From positions 12,073,811-12,137,810 of the forward strand of contig NC_073302.1 in NCBI RefSeq assembly GCF_027595985.1: DNA of 64,000 nucleotides, in the 5' to 3' direction. The DNA is from Sorex araneus. Lineage: Eukaryota; Chordata; Mammalia; Eulipotyphla; Soricidae. Of this stretch, positions 1-10,095 are shown piece by piece (position 1 is the stretch's first letter; each line of letters begins with the position of its first letter). The position numbers were made by a program, and so were the translations under genes. The notes beneath the pieces were generated by a model that did not search any database, was not told where the DNA came from, and saw nothing but the letters and a program-made list of their open reading frames with translations.

Positions 1-1079
1 CGACCAGCTGTGGCTCTGGATTAGGCCCCCAGGGGCGGGGGCAGACATCACTTGGCCCGAGTAATGCCATAGTGCCACCTTGAGCTACCCAGCCCCCTTG
101 GCCACGTCCCCCCAGGCCCCTGGAGCCCCCTGAGCTCTGCTTGCAGGGCAGCTCTCCAGCCCAGAAGGAAAAATTCATAACCGACCTCCACAGGAATGAG
201 GAAGTAAGTTGGGACACCAGGGCAGGCGCCAAGGGGACGCGTGTTTCCACAGGCTGGAGTGAGTCAGGGACACTTCCCAGAATGCAGGACACTTGAGCTG
301 GGGCTTGGAGGGTGACGGGGACCGTGCCAGGCGGAAGTTGGGAGGGCGACGGGGAGAGAGGACATCCAAGCAGAGGGCTCAGCTGCAGAAAGACCCGGGG
401 CCACGGAGCAGGGGGTGCCGGTGGGGCCCGGCAGGGGATCCAGGAGAGCGTGGGGGAGGGAGACCAAGGAGCAGACACGAGACACTTGAAGCCTGGGGCT
501 TTGCCGGGCGGGCAGCGGCCCTGACGCTCTCGTGCATGGAAGTGCTCTCATGAGCTGTAAGTGTGTTTGTCTGCAGGTCTCACCCTCCAGAAACACACCC
601 CCTTCTCGCTCTTTGCCCTCGCAGTACTGTTCTGTGTAGAGCTCATCCATCAAATATAGGTACCCCCTGGCCTTTGCACACCCTGTTTGCATTGCCTTCA
701 GTATTCTTTCCTTCCCTCTTGGTTTCCGTCCCTTCCTTTAAGGAATGGGCAGGGATTACTGCTGCTTCTGCCAACTACTCTCCCCTGCCCTGTTGCTTGA
801 AGCCTTCCCCGATTCCCCCAACGTAGGAGACAGATTTTCCCCTGGTACCTAGGGCATAGCCGGCCACTTCCGTCAGATCTTAGTGTGTGTGGAATGAGTG
901 GCTGGATTCAGGGGGTTAGTGAGTAAGTGTCTTTGCTGTCTCTGCAGTACCTGGTATTGAACCCGGCTTCCTCCAAACAGGCCAGGCAGATTCTTGGCCA
1001 CTGAGCCACACCCTCAACCTCAAACAGATGTATTTTATTTATCTTTTAATTATCATTTTTGAATTTTTAGATTTTTTTT

Positions 1080-1235
1080 GTTGAACCACCATGAATCACG
1101 TTACAAAGTTATTTATGATTGAGTTTCAAATATTCAATATTCCAACGCCAGTCCTTTCACCAGTGTCCACTTTCCTCCTTCAGTGTCCCCAGTTTCCCTT
1201 CTGACCCCTCGAACATGCCTCTATGGCAGACACTT
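1080..1235 (-). mobile_element. LINE 3'-end relic, antisense
   Basis: ACCAGTGTCCACTTTCC and the sequence around it are a diverged reverse complement of the 3' end seen in the 31-kb and 57-kb LINE copies (GGAAAATGGGCACTGGTGG). Confidence 0.5.
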
Positions 1236-1299
1236 CTTTTCTTTAAATAAAGTATTTTATTATAATCTTTTTATTTATTAATGCTTATGCTTAAGCATT

Positions 1300-1540
1300 T
1301 TCGCTTTTGGGGGCCAAAGCACAGCAGGTAGGGCGTTTGCCTTACATGTGGCTGACCTGGGTTCAATTCCTCCGCCCCTCTCAGAGAGCCCGGCAGGCTA
1401 CCGAGTATCCCGCCCACAAGGCAGAGCCTGGTAAGCTACCCGTGATGTATTCGTTATGCCAAAAACAGTAACAAGTCTCACAATGGAGACGTTACTGGTG
1501 CCCGCTCAAGCAAATTGATGACAGTGACAGTGATACAGTG
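1300..1540 (+). mobile_element. Long-tailed tRNA-derived SINE
   Basis: A short-SINE head (GGTAGGGCGTTTGCCTTAC, CTGGGTTCAATTCC) joined to a different body (CCCGGCAGGCTACCGAG ... CAATGGAGACGTTACTGG). It is flanked by a perfect 13-bp duplication, ATGCTTAAGCATT, at 1287-1299 and 1541-1553. Confidence 0.92.
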
Positions 1541-1740
1541 ATGCTTAAGCATTATCTATAATATTTTCTAACATAAATTCAATAATCCTTGTTTAGCATA
1601 AAACACACTTTTGTAGGCCTATTCAGATTTTCTTTTAAATCTTACTTAATTGTCCTCTCCTCACTCTTGCTAAATTGTATATTTGTAGAATTTAAAATAG
1701 ATGTAGCACTGTGAATGTTATTTTCCTTTTATTCTTTTCT

Positions 1741-1902
1741 TTTGGATTCAGGGCCACACCTGGTGGTGTGTGGGGCATACTCCTGACTCTGCACTCAGGA
1801 ATCACTTCCTGGTGTTCAGGGGACCCTATGGGATGCTTGGTTTTAACCCAGGTCAGCAAGGCAAGTGCCCTGCCCACTCACCGTACTATCTCTCCGGCCC
1901 CT
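1741..1902 (-). mobile_element. Short tRNA-derived SINE
   Basis: A full-length but diverged antisense copy, from GGCCACACCTGGTGG to TATCTCTCCGGCCCC. Confidence 0.85.
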
Positions 1903-2291
1903 TAGTTGATATTTTAAACGCAGCTCACTTTTTGGTGTTTCAGCGGGTGTGCTTGCTGGTTTAGGTTACTCCAGTGAAATGCCACAGACTGTGGGGCTTA
2001 TAAACACAGAAATCTGCATTTTCACTCATGGGAATGTTAGGGCTCAAGGCACTGGTAGATGATGGCATCTGGTAGGGCCTGTTCCTGACTCACAAATTTT
2101 TAAAATCAAAGTAGAAGGGCCAAAGAAGCACTTTGCATGAGAACTCTCTGCAGGGGTGAATCCTGCCCAGAAGGGCCACACCTTCAAGGTATCACCACCT
2201 CCAAATACCAGCTCAGGGGGAAGTGGGTGTTCTCCAGAGAACTTGAGGGGAACGCAAACATTCTGTCGATTGCACTGACTGGAGAAAACCA

Positions 2292-2447
2292 GGGGCTGGA
2301 GAGATAGTGCAGCAGAGAAGGCGCTTGCCCTGCACGTGCCGGCCCATATTCAGTCTCCGGCACCCCACATGGACCCCCGAGCCCTGCCAGGGGTGATTCC
2401 TGAGTGCAGAGTCAGGAATGGGCCCTGAGCATTACCTGAAACTGAAT
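2292..2447 (+). mobile_element. Short tRNA-derived SINE, diverged
   Basis: GGGGCTGGAGAGATAGTGCA head and GAGTGCAGAGTCAGGAATG tail. Confidence 0.85.
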
Positions 2448-2872
2448 AAAAAGAAGAAAAGAAAACCAGCCAAGGGGAGGTGACAGCAGAGCAGTTAGGG
2501 CTCGTGCTGGGTTTGATTCCCAGCACCACGTGGCCCCCCAAACATTTCTGAGTATAGTCTTGAGCAGCCCTAGAGGCCCCCCACACTCTGCCAGATGTGG
2601 CCTGGGAGACCCCCAGAATGGCCAGGATAGCTTAGGGGGCCTGGGGTTCGAGGAGCATCGAGTCCTTGGGTCCTTATATTGAACCAACATGCCAGTTGGC
2701 TGAGAATAACCAATGGGGCCCCTGGGCCTGCTGGAAACTTCTGGGGGGCCCATCCCCTTCCCCCCAAACAAAGAGCAGCAGCTGGAGAGAAGAGGCTCTG
2801 CGGGGTGAGATCCCTTACAGGGACACGGGAGAAATAGTCGACTGATGCGAACTTGCCTCCTTTCCGTGGCAG

Positions 2873-3076
2873 ATCCTCACCAAGGATTCCGTGACCATCA
2901 GCGTGGATGGCGTGGTCTACTACCGCGTGCAGAATGCCACCCTGGCCGTGGCCAATATCACCAACGCCGACTCTGCGACCCGACTCCTGGCACAAACCAC
3001 CCTGAGAAATGTCCTGGGCACCAAGAATCTTTCTCAGATCCTCTCGGACAGGGAGGAGATTGCGCATAACATGCAG
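2873..3076 (+). CDS. STOM: Stomatin exon (exon 5 of 7 in the usual structure): SPFH domain core
   Basis: 204 nt, 68 codons, phase 0 at both ends. The acceptor is ...CCGTGGCAG and the donor is CAG|GTGAGG. It reads from ILTKDSVTISVDGVVYY to SDREEIAHNMQ, apparently identical to human stomatin as remembered. It covers the beta-rich centre of the SPFH domain and the helix after it. A long TG/CATG microsatellite begins about 45 bases into the following intron. Confidence 0.97.
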
Positions 3077-3751
3077 GTGAGGATAGCAGAGTCCCCCCCG
3101 CCGCCCCATCAGTCCTGTCTGTCTGTGCATGCATGTGTGTGTGCATGTGTGTGCACGTGTGGGTGCATATATGTATGTGCATGTGTGTGCATGCATACAT
3201 GTGTGCGTGCATGCATGCATGTGTATGCCTGCGTGTATGTGTGTGTGCATGCATGCATGTGTGTGTGCATGTGTGTCTGTGTCTGTGTGTCTGTCCTTCA
3301 TCGCGCAGAACAGAAGGTAGGAAGAGTATGGCGGGCCATGACCCACGGCAACCATGAATTGCTGTGATTTTATCACTGTTGCTGTGAACAGAAGAACTTC
3401 AAGTGCAGAGAAGTGACACACTGTCATCGCCTGTGGGTCCTGGTCCTCCTTTCCCCTCAGTTTTATGGAAAAACAGCCACGCTCTCGGGGTTAGGTCGTA
3501 GCCACGCTGCCTTGGCTGTACGAGGCAGATAGAGCCTACTCGGAAACAGTTCCTCTGACACTTCCAGGAAACCTTGACAAATTTAGCCTTTCAGTCACAC
3601 CGGGGATCAGCAAGGAGCCCCAGCCCCTCCTGCTGCACCCCTGCACAGGCTAATGAACCCTCCTGTGACTCCCCTGGGCCTTTTCTGCTGCAAACCCCGC
3701 TGAGCCCCGCGGCCCGGGATCCCTCTAGCCTGTCTTGTGTCTCCCCGCCAG
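3077..3751 (+). other. STOM: STOM intron between exons 5 and 6
   Basis: 675-base intron. It opens with a TG-rich microsatellite (3120-3295). The rest is unique-looking sequence with a pyrimidine-rich acceptor (GTGTCTCCCCGCCAG). Nothing else was recognised. Confidence 0.85.
3120..3295. repeat. TG/CATG microsatellite
   Basis: Alternating purine-pyrimidine TGTGTGCATGCATG-type repeat directly downstream of STOM exon 5. Confidence 0.95.
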
Positions 3752-3886
3752 AGCACCCTGGATGACGCCACTGACGACTGGGGCATCAAGGTGGAGCGCG
3801 TGGAGATCAAGGACGTGAAGCTCCCGGTGCAGCTGCAGAGAGCCATGGCTGCCGAGGCCGAGGCATCCCGCGAGGCCCGTGCCAAG
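3752..3886 (+). CDS. STOM: Stomatin exon 6: end of SPFH domain and coiled-coil region
   Basis: 135 nt, 45 codons, phase 0. It starts [20 protein letters not shown] and ends EASREARAK. Position 10 is Asp where human has Ala (DDATDAW), from memory. The Ala/Glu/Arg-rich end is the start of the helical oligomerisation region. The donor is AAG|GTCACT, with C at +3 and +5. This is weak, but the boundary is fixed by the frame of the next exon ([11 protein letters not shown]). If the donor were skipped, the frame would run to a stop at 3934. Confidence 0.96.
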
Positions 3887-4110
3887 GTCACTCTCCTTTC
3901 TTTCTTTCTTTCCTTGGGTGGGGCGGGGGTGTAGTTAATTTGCTATAGTTTTACTGAGTTTGCCTGTTATAGGCACACAAAATACACCGGTGGGCAACGC
4001 GAACTCACAGTCAGGCTTAGTCAGAGCGAAAGGCGCTGCCCTTGGCGCTCAGCCTGTGTCCCCTGTCTGGTCATCCGAGTGGACTGGGTTTTCCTGCACT
4101 GACGGTTTTT

Positions 4111-4250
4111 CTCTTCTCTTCTCTTCTCTTCTCTTCTCTTCTCTTCTCTTCTCTTCTCTTCTCTTCTCTTCTCTTCTCTTCTCTTCTCTTCTCTTCTCTT
4201 CTCTTCTCTTCTCTTCTCTTCTCTTCTCTTCTCTTCTCTTCTCTTCTCTT
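4111..4250. repeat. CTCTT pentanucleotide array
   Basis: About 28 near-perfect copies of CTCTT, continuous with the tail of the antisense SINE at 4256. Confidence 0.98.
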
Positions 4251-4255
4251 CTTTC

Positions 4256-4424
4256 TTTTCTTTTTTGGGTCACACCTGGCTTTGCTCAGGGGTTACTCCC
4301 GGCTCTGCACTCATGAATTACTCCTGGCAGTGCTCAGGGAACCCTACAGGATGCTGGGAATCAAACCTAGGTGGACCACGTGCAAGGCAAACGCCCTCCC
4401 CACTGTGCCATCACTCTAACCCCA
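4256..4424 (-). mobile_element. Short SINE with expanded tail
   Basis: An antisense copy from GGGTCACACCTGGC to TCACTCTAACCCC. Its A-tail position is occupied by the CTCTT array at 4111-4250. Confidence 0.9.
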
Positions 4425-5701
4425 GGACACCTTGCTTTAAGTTTTGAAGCTGTCGGTTTGCTGTGCAAAAGTTAGATCTCACTTTGGGTGCTGCCAGCAC
4501 CCAGCTGGACTCTACAACACCCAGTGTGCATGGTCGTTGTGTATACAGCATATAAATGTGGTCACTCCAGTCTTCTGGGATGGCAAGGTCCAGGTTTTCT
4601 CCCTGTCAGACTTGCAGACTTTTTTTTTAATAAAGAATAAAGCAGATAAAGAAAGAAAAAAAAAGAATAAAGCAGGGCCTGTGCTTCTATCCCCCCACCC
4701 TCTTCTTAGAGGGGGCCTTCAACTTCAGAGCGATGAAGACTTCAACTTCAGGCTTATCCCTTTGCCTTCATCATTCCTTCCTTCCTGCTGCCTTCACTTT
4801 CATTCTCTCCCTCTCTCCTTCCTCTTTCTCTCCTGCTCACTCTCCTCCTTCCTTCCAGTCCCCTTTCCCTTCCCCGTCTGCCTTTGCTCCTCACTGTCTT
4901 CCCCACTGCCCTCGGCCGTGTCTCCGCCTTGCCTGGGTACCGAGTTCCTAGGGGTGAGGCTGAGGAAATGCAGGAAGTGCTCATTCACCAAACCTCGAGT
5001 TGCATCTGGGGGGATGAGAGCACCTTCCGATACAGGGATGCTGCACCAGATGCAGAGGTAGAAAGTGGAGCTTCATCGGAGTTGGAAGCAGGGACCAGAA
5101 AGCTGTTGTGACTCCAGGGAGCTCGTCATTCCATTCCCTGAGCCCCAATTCACTGCAGATCGCACCTAAGGGCCCTGGTCCGGCCCCCAAGGTGACATTT
5201 CCCCCAAGTGATCATGACAGGTACAGACCAAGGCTGGTTCCAAATTCACAACAGAGTGAGACTCAGAGAGCTAGCATTGGTGAAAAGGGCAAAGTCAACT
5301 ACCTCTCAGGGCCTCCTGCCCGTTGTTCTGGAGGGGTGGAGGGAAAGGAACATTTTTTTCTGTAGGAGGCCTTGCCACGGACATGTGAGATCGCTCAGAG
5401 CCCAAATGGTAGAGTGATTTGCAGTTGCAAAATAGTAGTAGCTGGTGATAGTTGGCTAATAGAAAACTCCTCATAGAGCTCTCTTGAAGCCATAGATTAG
5501 CCACTATCATTCCTCAGTCAGCACCAAATAGAACACTGGCTCCTTGGGTGAACTTTTCCAGAATTGTCTACTGACCAGAATGAATGGATTTCCCCAGTTT
5601 GGCCATTGATGCTTGTGAAGATACTCTAGAAGTCTCACATACTGGCCCTTAGAACCATCACAAGAGAAAATGTTGTGATAGCAACTTTAATTAATCAATT
5701 A

Positions 5702-5882
5702 TTTTTTTGTTTTGTTTTGTTTTGTGGCCACACCTGGCAGTGCTCAGGGTTCACTCCTGGCTCTGTGTTCAGGGACCACTCCTGGCGGGGCTCAGGGGAC
5801 CATATGGGGTGCTAGGGATTGAACTCAGGTGGGCCGCATGCCAAGATAAGTGCCCTAGCTGCTGTGTTACCACCACAGCTCT
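5702..5882 (-). mobile_element. Short SINE
   Basis: An antisense copy with a TTTTG-repeat tail, from GCCACACCTGGCAGTGC to GTTACCACCACAGCTC. Confidence 0.85.
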
Positions 5883-5921
5883 ATTTATTTTAGGTTTTTA
5901 ATTTAAAGAAATTATCAATTG

Positions 5922-6102
5922 TGGGGCTGGAGCAATAGCACGGCGGGGAGGGCATTTGCCTTGCACGCGGCCGACCTGGGTTCGATTCCCAGCATCCCAT
6001 ATGGTCCCCCGAGCACCACCAGGAGTAATTCCTGAGTGTATGAGCCAGGAGTAACCCCTGTGTATTGCTGGGTATGACCCAAAAACAAACAAAAAAACAA
6101 AG
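5922..6102 (+). mobile_element. Short SINE, well preserved
   Basis: A full unit with A box TAGCACGGCGGG and B box GGTTCGATTCC. It ends in an AAACAAAC tail and is flanked by a perfect 17-bp duplication, AAAGAAATTATCAATTG, at 5905-5921 and 6103-6119. Confidence 0.95.
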
Positions 6103-6119
6103 AAAGAAATTATCAATTG

Positions 6120-6400
6120 AGATTCTATTGTTTACAATACTGTTAATAATGATTTCCAGTGTAGATACTTCCAATATCGTACCCATCACCAGTGTACCCA
6201 CCTCCCTCCCCAAAGGACCCCAACACTCCTCCCTCTCACCGTTGCGCCCACTCCCCACCAACATCGTTGCATGAATCAGTTCCCCTGTTGTGTTGCCTTT
6301 GGCCCTTTGTTCTACCTTGCTGTGTATCTTCAAGTCCCAGGTCTGAGAGAGATCATTCTGTATGGCAGAGGTTTGGTACATACCCCACTCTAACATATAG
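6120..6400 (-). mobile_element. LINE-like relic, antisense
   Basis: CATCACCAGTGTACCCACC and the pyrimidine-rich sequence after it resemble the reverse complement of the LINE 3' UTR purine block. The far limit is unclear. The neighbouring SINE (5922-6102) inserted at its edge. Confidence 0.4.
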
Positions 6401-8705
6401 AAAATTAGGAGTTGCTCTTCCCAAGTGAGCGTCATTAGCCCAAAGCCCCATTTCCAAGCCATATGGAGTAAGAGTGTTGATCCAGCAAGCACTGCACCAA
6501 CTGTCAAAGCCAGAAGTGTCCTTGGAGACTCGTCTGCAGGTGACAAATACCTGGCCCAGAGGCTGCCCTTCCACCCACTAGTCCCATGCCAGTAATTAAC
6601 CCTGAACTGTTTCCACTTGAGCGTAGGCCTGACCTCCGAGCCCTGCCGCAGCACCCCAGGTAACAAGCGCTCCGCTGCTCGGAACCGGCCCAAATTACAA
6701 AAAAAAGAGAAAGTACTTGCCAGGCCGCTGTTGGGATGCAAAACTGAAAGCCCAGAAGGCTCTGTGATTTCCTCAACATCATTCACTGTATTGATAACCC
6801 TAGGAACCCTAGCAAACCAGAATTTCAGTTTGCTCATAGATCTCTTCCAGAACTTTCCAGAATGGACTGTGCCTCTTCTCACCAGCATTCTCACCAGTTA
6901 GGAAAGATTTTCCCATCTTTAGAACAGGGATAGACACCGCATCAACACCACGTTCGCTAGGAAGGAAGCCAGTTAGTATTCAAAATTACGTGCCTAACTT
7001 ATATGGGGCTGTGAGGTTGTTCTGAAAGCAGTAGACCCAGGCAGTGACGTTACTTTTTCATTTTTGGGGGGAGGAAGGAAGTGATCTCCAGGGCAGTACT
7101 CCAGGGCCCCTGGTGCCATTCATGGTGGTACTCAACTCATCTGTGTGGTGGGGCCGGCAGGGCTACACATGATGTGCCTGGCGTAGCACGTCACTCTGGG
7201 GACTGAGCTCCAGGCGTCTGTGTGCCAGGTGTGCACGCCAGCCCACTGAGAGATGCCCCCACCCCCTGGGCAGCGGCTGTTTTTATGGGCTGGGTTCCCA
7301 TGTAGAATCACAACAAGCCTGTTGATCTGTAAAATGCAGTCACCTGGCAACAGCTGTAAGCCGTGTATCCCAACCATGTACTCAAGTCTTCTTGGGAAAC
7401 AGGGAGGTCTTACAGCTTCTTCAACAAATCCATGGCAGCGAAAGTGCTTAGAGGCGCAGATGCTCCTGAGAACTGTTCCTCGTGTTGGTTAGCCGCCAGG
7501 GAAAGGCAGAGGTGGGCCAGAAGCAGAGGCCACGATAGACATCCTCCAGGATGACTCTTGGAAAGTGGGTCTGGGCTGCAGGCTTCTATATTTGGGGTTG
7601 GTCATCTATTGACTGAGAGAACAGAGTGGATAAAACCACATCTTCTGCTGTCTCCTCAGACCAACCCAGCTGAGCCATAGACGGAGACATTAGTACAAGT
7701 CCCACCTGCCTGAGAACGCCCAGTTGTAGAATGACGGGCTGTAGACAGGAAGCTTGGATTGACTCGGGAGAACTGCATTTGGCAACAGTCCCGTATGCCT
7801 GAGCAAATCTTACTTCACTTTCTAAGATGCTGCCCGAAGCGGACGCTGGGCTAATAATTAGACAAAGCGAGAGATCTTGTGTTCACCCCTCAGGCAGCTT
7901 TACTCACTCCAGGAGGCTTCTCTGTTGACACAATGTGCCCTCCCTGGTGGAGTTTGCTTCCCAGGGAAGAGATTGTGTTTTGCTTGTTGGAAAGAGAAGA
8001 AATATTTCTGCAGTTGGTCTATTGCTAGATTAAAAAAAAATAAAGTGTCTCCTTGGGCATCCCAGATGGCATGGCCGGGACGACGAATCTGCTGCTCTCA
8101 GGGGGGTTGTCCATCAGAGTTGCTTGTCTGCGTTTGCCTTGGGATACAGTCACATGATTGAGTGAGTTCACAAAGTATTGTGTGGGCTGGGCAATGCATG
8201 TGTGTTCAGTGGCCAAGAGTCAGATGAGCAATCCTGATAAGTTTTAAATATTAACAGTTTAGTCCCCTAAGGATGACTAAGAGTGACCCCCCGAGCACAG
8301 AGCCAGGAGTCAGCCCTGAGCTCTGCTGAGTGTGGCCCAGAAACAAAATCGAGAAAGAAATACCGACCTATTAAGACAAAACTGTTCACATCACTTCTTG
8401 AAGCATATGCAGCAGAATTTCATGAAGGGCCAGGGACGGGGCTCAGTGCGGCAGCCTGCGCCTCCCCGTGTGAGGCCCTGGGTGCGAGCCCCAGCTTCTC
8501 GCACAAACAGATCAGGTCTTTCAAAACACGAGCAAGCTTTTCTTACAGTCTGAGATTTGTCGTGTCCCTTTTATCTCCTTGAAATTACATTTTCATCATA
8601 ACCCCGATTCCTTTCTTCATGTACTATTTTGTCACGAATGATCTTATTACCCCTGAAACAATGTTTCATAGAAGTATAACTTTATTTAAAATATTTCCTA
8701 TGGTG

Positions 8706-8860
8706 GGCCAGAGAGAGAGTACAGTGGTTAGGGCCTTTGCTTGCTTGTGGTCTACCCTGGTCTGATGCCTGGCACCAAACGGCACTGCCAGGGATCATTC
8801 CTGAACACGGCACTGGGAATAGCACCTGAGCACCACAGGGGCGACCCAAAGACCAGGGGG
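8706..8860 (+). mobile_element. Short SINE, degraded
   Basis: GGGCCAGAGAGAGAGTACAG head and GAGCACCACAGGGGCGACCC tail, with many changes. Confidence 0.7.
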
Positions 8861-9188
8861 TGTGGGGAATGGGTGAGGGACACATTCCCTCTGACAACAA
8901 AGAAAGCTCTAAGTGTTTCAGGACATGACCCAGCAGCTAAGTGTTTCTAGGGAAAGAATCCTGGAGGTGCTCAGGGTACTTTGTGGTTCCATGTGTCAGT
9001 ATTCTGTGGTACTCGGGGGTGAAACCAAGGTCAGCCTCTTGCAAGAGGAATGAATAACCCCTGTAGTAGCACTTTGTCTGCTTAAATATTTTTGGTTTGG
9101 GGAGGTTTTGATTTTTGGTGATGCCACATGAAAAGCGAGTGAATTCCTGCCATACTATTGCTCCAGGCCCCTGGCCCCTCACATTGGT

Positions 9189-9355
9189 TTTTGCTTTTTG
9201 GGTCACACCCAGCGATGCTCAGGGGTTACTCCTGTCTCTGCACTCAGGAATTATTCCTGGCGATGCTCGGGGGACCATATGGGATGCTGGGAATCGAACC
9301 CGGGTCAGGCGCATGCAAGGCAAACACCCTACCCGCTGTGCTACCGCTCCGGCCC
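9189..9355 (-). mobile_element. Short SINE, well preserved
   Basis: An antisense copy from TTTTTGGGTCACACCCAGC to CTACCGCTCCGGCCC. Confidence 0.92.
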
Positions 9356-9900
9356 AGGCCCCTCATATATTTTTAATGGTCTATCAGCTTTTAATTCAAC
9401 ATGGCCCCCTTTCCTTTCTTTGAAATCAAAGAATGAGAAAGTCCTGGGCCCCGTAGAGGATCCGTCTCTAATAATTTACTTTCTCAGCCCAGTTTTTTGA
9501 CTCACCCTTTTGTTTGCTTTCCTGAAATAATGGGAGAAGAAATGATGGGAAAATAAATGCTAGGAAGAGGACGTCTCAACTCTGTCTCATGCCCAGGCGA
9601 CTCAGGGCTGCTGTCAGGGCTTCAGTGCATGTAGGGGCGCCTTCTGCTTGTCCACCTCGAGAAGGTGGATTTCCATGGGGTGACACTGAGCAATGTTTTC
9701 ACTGCAAAGGGAGCGGTAGGCACAGGAAGACCGGGAGCCTCTGCCTGAGAGGAATAAAGAACGCAGGGAAAGCGAGTGCCTGGGAATTGGTTCCCGTGAG
9801 GTAATCCTGGCACCCACAGGTATTCGGAGCCCCACCGGGCGTTTTCTGGTCAACGCCCGACCTTTGCAGCCCTTTGAGCTCTCCTCTCCACCCTCCACAG

Positions 9901-10095
9901 GTCATTGCTGCCGAGGGAGAAATGAACGCGTCCAGGGCTCTGAAGGAAGCGTCCATGGTCATCACCGAGTCTCCGGCCGCCCTGCAGCTGCGGTACCTGC
10001 AGACGCTCACCACCATCGCTGCCGAGAAGAACTCCACCATCGTCTTCCCTCTGCCCATCGACATGCTGCAGGGCATCATGGGACCGAAAAAATGA
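9901..10095 (+). CDS. STOM: Stomatin last coding exon (exon 7)
   Basis: 195 nt including TGA at 10093-10095; 64 residues. It reads [20 protein letters not shown] ... [17 protein letters not shown] and ends IMGPKK. The [10 protein letters not shown] segment is the part of stomatin reported to be needed for oligomerisation and raft association. The terminus is four residues shorter than human, which ends IIGAKHSHLG as remembered. The last residues of this family vary between species, so this is not a truncation of the core. Confidence 0.97.
   Translation, partial: VIAAEGEMNASRALKEASMVITESPAALQLRYLQTLTTIAAEKNSTIVFPLPIDMLQGIMGPKK

Larger units (their letters stand above)
1..2872 (+). other. STOM: STOM intron upstream of the first visible exon
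   Basis: No coding exon is visible here. The preceding stomatin exon, which should end around DIPPQE, was looked for and not found, so the window opens inside an intron. The stretch holds an antisense LINE 3'-end relic (about 1080-1235), a long-tailed SINE with perfect target duplications (1300-1540), an antisense short SINE (1741-1902), a sense short SINE (2292-2447) and a decayed SINE-like piece at about 2478-2590. The first 1 kb is GC-rich and unique-looking with no recognised function. Confidence 0.8.
3887..9900 (+). other. STOM: STOM last intron (6.0 kb)
   Basis: It holds the CTCTT array fused to an antisense SINE (4111-4424), an antisense SINE (5702-5882), a sense SINE with 17-bp target duplications (5922-6102), an antisense LINE-like relic after 6120, a degraded sense SINE (8706-8860) and an antisense SINE (9189-9355). 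6900-8280 and 9360-9890 are unique-looking with no recognised gene. The acceptor is preceded by a good pyrimidine tract (CTCCTCTCCACCCTCCACAG). Confidence 0.85.

Noticed and set aside
145..210. Exon-like stretch before GAAGTAAGTTGG near the left edge
   Set aside because: The donor-like site looks good, but the sequence before it contains stops in the needed phase and does not match stomatin.
4042..4419. Open frames of 118-125 codons with Phe/Ser/Leu repeats
   Set aside because: They are translations of the CTCTT array and the adjacent SINE; no start context, splice evidence or family.
5940..6000. tRNA-like sequence with A and B boxes
   Set aside because: It is the SINE promoter head. It has no paired acceptor stem and is repeated dozens of times, so it is not a tRNA gene.
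5890..6894. 334-codon frame on the - strand
   Set aside because: It joins LINE-like relic sequence to the translated SINE. It does not resemble reverse transcriptase or another known protein.
9115..9423. Recurring peptide like GDAQGLLLALHSGITPGGA in many places
   Set aside because: It is the antisense translation of the SINE, found wherever a copy keeps its frame. The SINE is noncoding.
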